From: Begonia masoniana | Lineage: Eukaryota > Streptophyta > Magnoliopsida > Cucurbitales > Begoniaceae | Length of the DNA: 64,000 nucleotides | Assembly: GCA_022432975.1 (NCBI GenBank) | Contig: CM039514.1 | Coordinates: 11,346,668-11,410,667, forward strand | Direction of reading: 5' to 3' | Part shown: one piece after another, positions 57,255-64,000 of the stretch | How the letters are laid out: each line of letters begins with the position of its first letter | Numbering within the stretch: position 1 is the stretch's first letter | The notes under the pieces: model-generated | Database searches by the model: none | What the model was told of the DNA's origin: nothing | Seen by the model: only the letters and a program-made list of their open reading frames with translations | Program-made: the position numbers and the translations under genes

Positions 57255-57566
57255 ATGAGATTTTCGAAGAAATCTGTGGTGGATTTTGGGTTAGAAGCAG
57301 AAGGAAAAAAGAGGGTAATCGCTGGAATCTCGGTGAGATCTTCATTGAAGCCGATAATCACCAAAATGGTCGGAAAAGAGAGGGAAGACGGCGAGGAAGA
57401 TAGATTATCCACCACGCCGACTGCGAAAGAAGCCAGAATTCCGGCGAAATTTGCTTGCCCGCCGGCCCCAAGAAAGCGCAGACCTTCCAAAAGTCATATT
57501 AATGGCGTCAGAGAGTATTTCACTCCTCCTGATTTGGAAACTGTTTTTATAAAGAAAGCAGCCTGA
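57255..57566 (+). CDS. SMR6: Cyclin-dependent kinase inhibitor, SIAMESE-RELATED family, SMR6-like
   Basis: A single-exon ORF of 103 residues. I start it at the second in-frame ATG (57255, MRFSKKS), because SMR6-type proteins as I remember them begin with M-x-FSKKS. An upstream ATG (57237) would add six residues. Landmarks: [19 protein letters not shown] near the start, an acidic linker, the SMR motif [13 protein letters not shown] followed by [11 protein letters not shown], and the C-terminal [13 protein letters not shown], which resembles a cyclin-binding motif. SMR proteins bind CDK-cyclin complexes in the nucleus, slow mitosis and promote endoreduplication. The pyrimidine-rich 5' leader and E2F-type sites upstream fit a cell-cycle gene. 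The SMR family is near certain. The SMR6 subtype is likely. Confidence 0.9.
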   Translation: MRFSKKSVVDFGLEAEGKKRVIAGISVRSSLKPIITKMVGKEREDGEEDRLSTTPTAKEARIPAKFACPPAPRKRRPSKSHINGVREYFTPPDLETVFIKKAA

Positions 57567-58248
57567 GTTGAGAATAGAAGAGCAAATGTTTTTCAAGTGT
57601 TTAAATTTTTCTTATCCAGCTCTGTTTCTCTGGTTTACGTAGTGGAAAAGAGATGGCAGATGTACAAAGATATGATTTTTAGGCAATAGTTGTTCTAATT
57701 GAGGCCTTGTTTTTTAGCTGAATGAACTCCATTTTCCATTACATTCTTCCGCCCTCACTACGACACGCTTGTTTACGAACACTAATTCTCACTTACAGTA
57801 ACCAGAAGAAAGGGTTTTATTTATTTATTTATTTATTTATTAGTGCTTTTGGTATTTCAATCACCTGTAGAGGATTTGATTTTTGTAGGGTGGGTGCCTG
57901 TTTTTCTCAGGTAAAACAAAAATGGGTTCAAAATGAAAGGAAACAAGGCAAGGTGTAGGTGGGGTACATGTTCTTCAATTATTTCAATTTAAATACTTTC
58001 AAACCATAAATCTAGATGATTCAACTAAAATATGACATTAATTATTGATAGTTCAAAGTTTGATAGATAATAGAATCTGTAGCGATGTTGTCCATTTTGA
58101 TATTTATCCTTAAGTATTTTGTAAAATAGTATTATAACAAAATCAAATATGAGATCAAAAAATTTAATTTTTATTGAAATTATTTTAAAAATTTGTAAAA
58201 TAACAATAATATTATGTTTATTTTCTTATATTTTTTTTTAATATTAGC
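57567..58248. other. SMR 3' flank, no further gene recognised
   Basis: It contains an ATTT microsatellite (57814-57842, about six repeats) and AT-rich sequence. Confidence 0.55.
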
Positions 58249-58345
58249 TGATATGTCAAATAATTATTAATATAGTTAATGTAATCAATTATTTATTTAT
58301 AACTTAGTGTATTAATTGTACTAATCATTGTTTAACACTTGAAGT
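58249..58345. mobile_element. MITE copy 2
   Basis: tgatatgtcaaataattatt ... aatcattgtttaacactt is the same palindromic core as copy 1 with more substitutions. Flanking attatgtttattttctt also matches copy 1's flank. Confidence 0.65.
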
Positions 58346-58582
58346 AGTATTTTAATAAAATAAAATAAAATAGTAAAAGTAATATTACTTTTAAAATAAT
58401 TTGAGATTGGATATTTCTAAGTTTGAATTTAATATTCAATAGAAAAAATAAACAAAAATAATAATTAAATTAATATATGAGAAATTTTGAAATTTGAGAT
58501 TGGAAAAATCTAAGTTTGAATTTAATATTCACTAGAAAAGATAAACAAAAAAAATTAAATTAATATATGATTATTGTTAGCT

Positions 58583-58734
58583 GTACTCTTTTAAAAAAAT
58601 TGTACGAGGTCTCCAACAATGACAATGATTGATGCAATGATTGTAATAAATTATAAAAATAATTTATTACATTAATTACAATTTAATTGAATCAATCATT
58701 ATTGAACATATCAGAAAATTTTTCAAGAGAGTAC
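58583..58734. mobile_element. MITE copy 3
   Basis: Terminal inverted repeats gtactcttttaaaaaaatt (58583) and the inverse of aaaatttttcaagagagtac (ends 58734) bound 152 bp. The palindromic core (caatgattgatgcaatga ... tgaatcaatcattattg) is related to copies 1 and 2. Confidence 0.75.
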
Positions 58735-58989
58735 CTCTAGCATCACTCTTAATATATTGATAAATCATTCTTAAAATCTTTCTTTTTTCTTGGACTGGAA
58801 TTGTTCTCAACCCGCACACGTAGATCCCGCCCGCCCTCTCGGCTCGCTACTGTAGAGAGCCAAGCTTGGCCCGGTCTCCAAATGAGTCAGCCAGGCTCGC
58901 GAGTAAAATGCTAGTTCATATTGGCAAGTTATTTGTGCTTTTATAAATAATAAGACACAATGTATTAATCTTGACAAATCTAATTGTGA

Positions 58990-59862
58990 TATTACTAAGA
59001 TCTTTCTTGATTTTTTAAAATATTTATATGATACTACAAATCAATGTTTTAGAATTTATTATCTCACTTCTAATATTATTCTTCCTATTTTTTGTAGATT
59101 TAACATGTAATTTTATAAAATATCGACTAGTAGATGAATTTACTAATATTCTTAATAAAATAGAAATAAAATTTAAAAAATATTAGCATAGCATTCCTCT
59201 TATTTTTTGTTATATATGCATCATAGATCCAGAGATTTAAATTAAAATAAATATGTCTTATGCTCAATAGAATTTCTACAAATTTATGTATTGCACCTTT
59301 AATTACTAGTGATAACATAACAAATAGAGTTACTAATCTATATGTTTCTTATGAAACAAAATTTTTCAATATTAATCGTTATTATTCACGACCTCCACAT
59401 ACCGAGAGTTATTCTAGTAGTAGTAGCGGTGGTGGTAGAGATAGTTTTAGTCAACAATATAGTATTGATGATATATGAAGTGAATTACAAATTGAAAATT
59501 ATTCAACTTTTTTTACAAATGAACTCAATATTTATTTTGAAACTTGTTATCAATTTTCTCGAGATGAGAATTTTGATATTTTAGATTGGTGGAAAAAGCA
59601 TTCTACAACATATTATATTCTTTCTATAATGACACGTAATATATTAATACCTCATATTTATACTGTAGCATCGGAATCTGCTTTTAGTGCAGGTGGACGT
59701 GTTTATGATGAACGAAGAGGAAGACTTGCAACTGACCTTGTGGAGGCATTCATTTGTATTAAAGATTGGACCGACGCCAAGACGAGAGATCAACAACGAA
59801 AGAACAAAATTCTTGAGAAGTTTACGAATTTGGATGTTCAGACTAGAGATTCTTTTTATTGA
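58990..59862 (+). pseudogene. hAT-family transposase, C-terminal half, decayed
   Basis: Fragments in shifting frames keep hAT landmarks in order: DFLKYLYDTTNQCFR-YY-TSN (about 59011-59080), FTNILNKIEIKFKKY (about 59140) and CIIDPE. An open stretch with one TGA (59476-59478) runs from about 59260 to 59862: serine/glycine-rich region, NIYFETCYQFSRDENFDIL-DWW, then the dimerisation domain IPHIYTVASESAFSAGGRV, DERRGRL and EAFICIKDW. hAT transposases excise and insert elements with 8-bp duplications. Stops and frameshifts and the lack of an N-terminus make it inactive. Confidence 0.88.
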
Positions 59863-60345
59863 ATTTCTATGGTAATTTGAAATAATTTTTTTTTTCGAAT
59901 TTGTAATTTTTTTTAAATTCTAATTTCTTTTTATAAGTCAAAATATTTTTAATGATATTTATATTATATTTTTTACTAAATAGTCTCAAATAATTTTTTT
60001 ATTAATACATTCAATTTTATATACCTTAACATAACTAAATTTTAAATTAAATAAGTAAATATCATTGGCATATAATTATTAATACTTATTATAATTTTAA
60101 AAATTTATATTATATTAATATAAGTTGAAAATATTTATATATGCTCGGCTCGTTAGGCTCGTTGAGCCTGCTCGGCTCGGCTCGGCTCGTTAGGCTCGTG
60201 ACTCACAAGCTGACTCAGATTGAAATTTTTTCAGGCTTGCTCAGTAGACTCGGCTCGGTAAGCTCGGCTCATTTAACTCGTTAGACTCGGTGAGCTAGAC
60301 TAATTTTGTCTCATCTTGATTCGACCAGCTCATTTGTCATCTCTT
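59863..60345 (+). mobile_element. 3' end of the hAT element with subterminal repeats
   Basis: After the transposase stop, AT-rich sequence leads to clustered ggctcgttaggctcg repeats (60146-60300) and the terminus ccagctcatttgtcatctct. It is the inverse of 31897-32410. The left end of this element was not found. Confidence 0.8.
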
Positions 60346-60627
60346 TGACACGTGTACTGAATCAAAAACAAGAGAGTCAATATCTCAATTGAGTTACAAT
60401 TAAAATAAAGTTAATTATTTTCTATCGTTGTGCCAATCAACTTTTAACACGTCATCATGGTTCTCTTACAAGTTACCACTAGTCTCGTAAAAGTAATCCT
60501 AAAAGAAAATCCCCATCCAATTATTGCACTGCTGACTCCTTAGCAAATAAATAAACTTACATTTATGAAAATAGATTTATAATTTTTTATTATGGAAACT
60601 TCTGGTGATTGTACATTTATCTACCAT

Positions 60628-60966
60628 CTTCCAACTAAGGGGTGCGCAAAATTGGAACGTAATTGCAATTTGAATTGGTTCAATGCCAGTTCGGTCTGGT
60701 TCATACTACTATAAGAATTGTAATTAGTTCTAAAAGTGGAAGAACTGTGATTCATAGTTCAGTTCTTGAATTTAGACGTAAAAAACCATGAAATCAAACC
60801 AAATTTTGGGGGAAGCTCAAAAAAATTCCTACCAAATCTGATTCAAATCCAACCCAATTTGCAAATGACTCATAATTCTGCCAAACTAGAAACTCTTACT
60901 GCACAATTTGGTTTTGTTTCGATTTGAAACCGGATCAAACCAAATTGCCCCACTTCTACTTCCAAA
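60628..60966. mobile_element. Non-autonomous hAT MITE
   Basis: The element at 60636-60958 starts taaggggtgcgcaaaattgg and ends with an imperfect inverse (ccaaattgccccacttcta). It is flanked by cttccaac and cttccaaa, an 8-bp duplication with one mismatch. Internal text (ggttcggtctggttc-like) is typical of this MITE type. No ORF. Confidence 0.65.
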
Positions 60967-62309
60967 ATCAAAACTATATTTGCCATATTCAAATTATTTA
61001 GAGCAAGACTCTTACAATCTTGTTTTAAGAACAAACAACACGTATTCAAAGAAGGAATCAGTGACAGAAAAGGCCAAGACTTTACTCTGCACTTGATTTA
61101 AATATTTATTTAAATTTGTCAAGCCAACACATTTTTGATAGAATAATCAATTAAAATATAAATTTTATCTCTATATACCAATAAGCAAGATGTATTATCA
61201 ACGAAATAAGTGGCTGTTGAATGCGTTTAAGTTTTCTCTAACTCTAAACATTTAAGTTATTTGGCTTTTGTAGTAGTTTATCTTAATTTTAATTTGGATA
61301 TATGTACTTATTACGAGGGGCTTTAATAGAGCACAAACGTAAGTTCTACGTCAAACGTGAACACGAAGAAGTCAATATCTCATAATTATGTATTTAAATA
61401 TAATAATGACTAAATTAATTAAGAGTGATTAAGTTGGTAATAAAACCATAAGTGCCGTTATGAATACATTAAGCCACTACATTAGAAAATCATTGTATAA
61501 TATGAATTTAAGAAAGAATTGATCGATCAATGGAGAGTTTATTTTCAAACCTAAAATAAGTTTAAAGATTATCAATTAGTGGTGAAATTAAATCAATTGG
61601 AAATATGTATGGAAATATGTATGGAAATATATCAATTTTTGCAAGAAATTTAATGGACACTATTCTTATGAGCATAGTCATTGTTTGAAGTTGATTGAAG
61701 GAATTATCGTGCTTCACATTCAAACCATTTTAAGGCCATAAATTAGACAGCTTAAATTTTTAATTTCATCCATTGACAACTATGGTGTTATCTATGAACA
61801 ACTTAGCATTCATTTCCGTCATTTTTTTCGTTAATTTTCCTCTATTCTCTCTCCTAAGTCCTTCCTCACAAACGCTAACGCAGATTTGGTTCGGAAGGCA
61901 TCTAGATTCTCAATCTCGCAGAGCTTCAAACAATTACTATTTAACAAAATTTCTCCACCATGTTTCTTGTTTTTGAATCTGCGATGGGAGTTTTCGGAGT
62001 TTTTATTAGTTCCACTGATCGGAGCAGTACCAAGGGAGCGTTGGAGAAGAAATTACAGGTTTCTTCAATGCTGAAGATATTATATTCCTCCAATTACATG
62101 AACTGTTGTTGAGGAGGATTATAAGATGTCTGAAACTGGCAAAAACAGTTCAGCGCCGACGCAGACAGAGTGGAAGACGAGGGAAGGATGTTGAATTTGA
62201 AGGAGGACAAAGGTGGGGAAATGAAAAGGTGGTGGCTATGTAGGATTTTCGGCGAGGAAATGGCGGCGTTTGGGCTGCTATCTTAGTTCAAAATAGTGCT
62301 TGAATCATT
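60967..62309. other. Intergenic; one exon-like patch not identified
   Basis: Mostly AT-rich. The part from about 61780 to 62290 has balanced composition and short open frames on both strands (such as 61886-62074), like a decayed or unrecognised gene fragment. I could not match it to a family. Confidence 0.4.
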
Positions 62310-62560
62310 TGTTAGAATTTAGTGTGACTCAAATTCTATACGGGTCAAACCAGTTAGTCCCATGTTAAGAATCTCATTAGAGTTTTCTTTTCTCTATAAA
62401 TTCATGTAATCTAGAATCGCAAAACTTAAAATTGTATTTTCGATCTTTATAGTAGATTTGTTCATTGGTCCGTAGTTTTTTCTCTTATAAGGTTTTCACG
62501 TATTTTGGTGTCTATTATTTTCTCGTTTTCTTTTTTGGATTTGCCTTCGATTTTTCACCA
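62310..62560 (+). repeat. LTR of a copia-like element
   Basis: TGTTAGAATTTAG at 62310 to TTTTTCACCA at 62560 (251 bp), followed one base later by ttggtatcagagcga, a tRNA-Met primer site. The leader beyond (to about 63380) has no gag core. Confidence 0.7.
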
Positions 62561-63508
62561 ATTGGTATCAGAGCGACATTGAAGGTTTTCGAAAATCAAG
62601 TTTTGATTTATCGAAGGAATCAAACAATTTTACTAGTTTGCAATTTCGGTGAGTGAAATTAGCCATTTTTTTTTTTGGGGGAAAATTAAAAAAAAAGTGC
62701 GTTGTTATTGCCGTGAAGAACAGAGGAGCCCAAGCACCGTTCGCCAGGGAAGAACAAAGCCCAGCCTCTGTCCACCGCGAAGAACAAACAGAGAAGGCTC
62801 GCCGTCCAACAGAATGCATCGCCATTAACACCGATCAGAAGCTCCAATTTTTTCACAGAAAGCTCACCATTATTCTATTGTTTGCATCTCTGGTCTACTG
62901 TCCAGCATCGAAGAACCGTCCGCCGTACGCCATGCGACGTCCGCCGTCACTTGAGAGAGGAGTGCGTTGAGAGGAAACTCGCCGCGACCAGCAAATTTGC
63001 TGTCACCGACGAGCGCTCCTCTGCACAGAGAGACGAGTCGTAGAACGTCGTTGTCATGCGCACCAGAATCGTCCGACCACCGACGAGCACATAGTGAAGC
63101 CAACGGCAGCACTCCTATCAGTCACTAGAGCTTCGATTTGAAGCAGAGAACAAGTTGCAGTTCAAAACAGACTGAAAGTTTCTAATTAGTGTTCTGTTTT
63201 TTGAACAGTTTTTCAATTTTTGGCAGAAAATTTGATTTTTCTGGTAGAGAACATTTGGGCTGTATTTCTAGATTTATTCTGATTTTGGTTGACGTATTAT
63301 TTTTTATTTTTTTGCTTCAAATATTTGGAATTTCATATTCGGGAATTGAAAATTCTGTTGAACCTGTTTTTGAGCGATGAGTTCGTTCATGTTTGGTATC
63401 TCATTATTGGATCAAAGAATGCCCAAGTCACTAACAAGTCTTTTCCTAAGCGAGAGAAACTGGGTCGATGGTTATCCGACTCAAGGCCCGATGTCTAAAG
63501 GGAGAAAT
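62561..63508 (+). other. Internal remnant between two different LTR starts
   Basis: The primer site at 62562-62576 is followed by a GC-richer leader (62700-63120) with no recognisable gag. A short open phrase then leads to a polypurine tract taaagggagaaat (63496-63508). Pol is absent. Open frames such as 62653-62970 lack any known domain. Confidence 0.55.
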
Positions 63509-64000
63509 TGTTAGGGTTGATCCTACATCAGTTGTGGAAGGGACTTGGTGGTAGTTTATAAGTGTGAGGGAAAGTTTCAATCCATAAACGGATTGAGAAG
63601 GCTCAACACCACTAACACGATTCCGATCGAACAGAGCTCGTTGCGAGCATTGAAGAGAAAACCCTAAAGTGAAAGGGTTAGCCACTGTCATCATTGTCGA
63701 ACAATGAAGAGAGAAGAAAACTCTAACGTGAAAAGGTTAGCTATTGTCGTCATTGTCGAACAGTGAAGAGAGGAGAACCTTTGCGCGACTGGGAAAAGAG
63801 TCTACCGTCTGTGAAGAACAGTGAAGTTTCAAAGTAGGAACCTTAGATTCAGCCGGCGTCTGTGAAGACATTGTCCACAACCGAGACAGGAGAAGCATAC
63901 CGTGGAAGCCAACGAGAAAGGTTGTTGAGGAAGCCTCGGTAGTTGGCTGCTGAGCGCTCTGCGAATTGAAGGTGTTAACTATGTTACTGTGAACAGAGGC
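63509..64000 (+). repeat. Start of a 3' LTR or second LTR element, runs off the window
   Basis: TGTTAGGGTTGATCCTACATC directly follows a polypurine tract. Its start differs from the LTR at 62310. It contains a tandem pair of about 57 bp (gaaaaccctaaagtgaaagg at 63657 and gaaaactctaacgtgaaaag at 63715). Confidence 0.55.

Noticed and set aside
56984..57403. 139-codon frame overlapping the SMR leader
   Set aside because: It is a different frame over a pyrimidine-rich 5' leader and the SMR coding region. The SMR frame has clear family motifs.
31897..60345. A completed 28-kb macrotransposon
   Set aside because: The flanking 8-bp sequences do not match and both termini are the same end type.
1..64000. 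CRISPR array or prokaryotic defence-like system in the repeat arrays
   Set aside because: The tandem repeats lack unique spacers of even length and lie inside plant LTRs. No associated protein genes are present.
1..64000. tRNA genes at the tggtatcagagc sites
   Set aside because: These are primer-binding sites of 12-14 bases next to LTR ends, not cloverleaf genes.

Overview
The window is eukaryotic nuclear DNA from a flowering plant, most likely a dicot. It is AT-rich and full of nested LTR retrotransposons and hAT-type DNA transposons, with tRNA-Met-type primer sites and spliced genes with short exons. I cannot name the species. Only two host genes are well supported: an 18-exon gene for a plastid half-size ABC transporter of the ABCB26/TAP1 type (37112-45453, +), and an intronless cyclin-dependent kinase inhibitor of the SIAMESE-RELATED family, SMR6-like (57255-57566, +). 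Almost everything else is transposon. I found no CRISPR array, prokaryotic gene, rRNA or confident tRNA.

Region 1-25.5 kb is a nested pile of Ty3/gypsy elements. A minus-strand LTR element enters from the left (1 to about 1775). Element A (1776-14909) has long LTRs and codes only for gag. Its 5' LTR was entered by a full-length gypsy element, B1 (3669-12351, target duplication GTATC), whose LTRs are almost identical although its gag-pol is broken. Element A's 3' LTR is joined mid-sequence to the gag of a decayed relative, B2 (to 23346). B2's 3' LTR carries a small gag/protease-only element, C (20345-22177, target duplication GATAG). A reversed partial LTR of the B family follows (23347-25536).

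Region 25.5-37 kb holds a minus-strand Ty1/copia element truncated at its 3' end (25537-29851). Next come a non-autonomous hAT element nested inside another (30730-31524 within 29854-31765, both with 8-bp target duplications), the terminal part of a second hAT family (31897-32410), a SIRE-like copia remnant with its 3' LTR and an unrecognised ORF (32772 to about 35215), and a solo LTR (35506-36344) sitting in a dispersed repeat that also invades intron 1 of the ABC transporter gene.

Region 37-50 kb is the ABC transporter gene, followed about 380 bp after its stop codon by element D (45836-49720). D is a third gag-only LTR element (target duplication TGTTG), and its gag is split by a solo B-family LTR (47210-49305, target duplication CTCAT). 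Region 51-54 kb has three related LTRs in alternating orientation and then a 100-N assembly gap (54144-54243).

Region 54-64 kb holds an old tandem duplication, three palindromic MITEs, the SMR gene with E2F-type sites upstream, a decayed hAT transposase ending in the same terminal sequence as the 31.9-kb copy but inverted, another hAT MITE, and ends of two further LTR elements. The two host genes are not obviously functionally linked. One is a predicted plastid transporter and the other a cell-cycle inhibitor, separated by retrotransposons.
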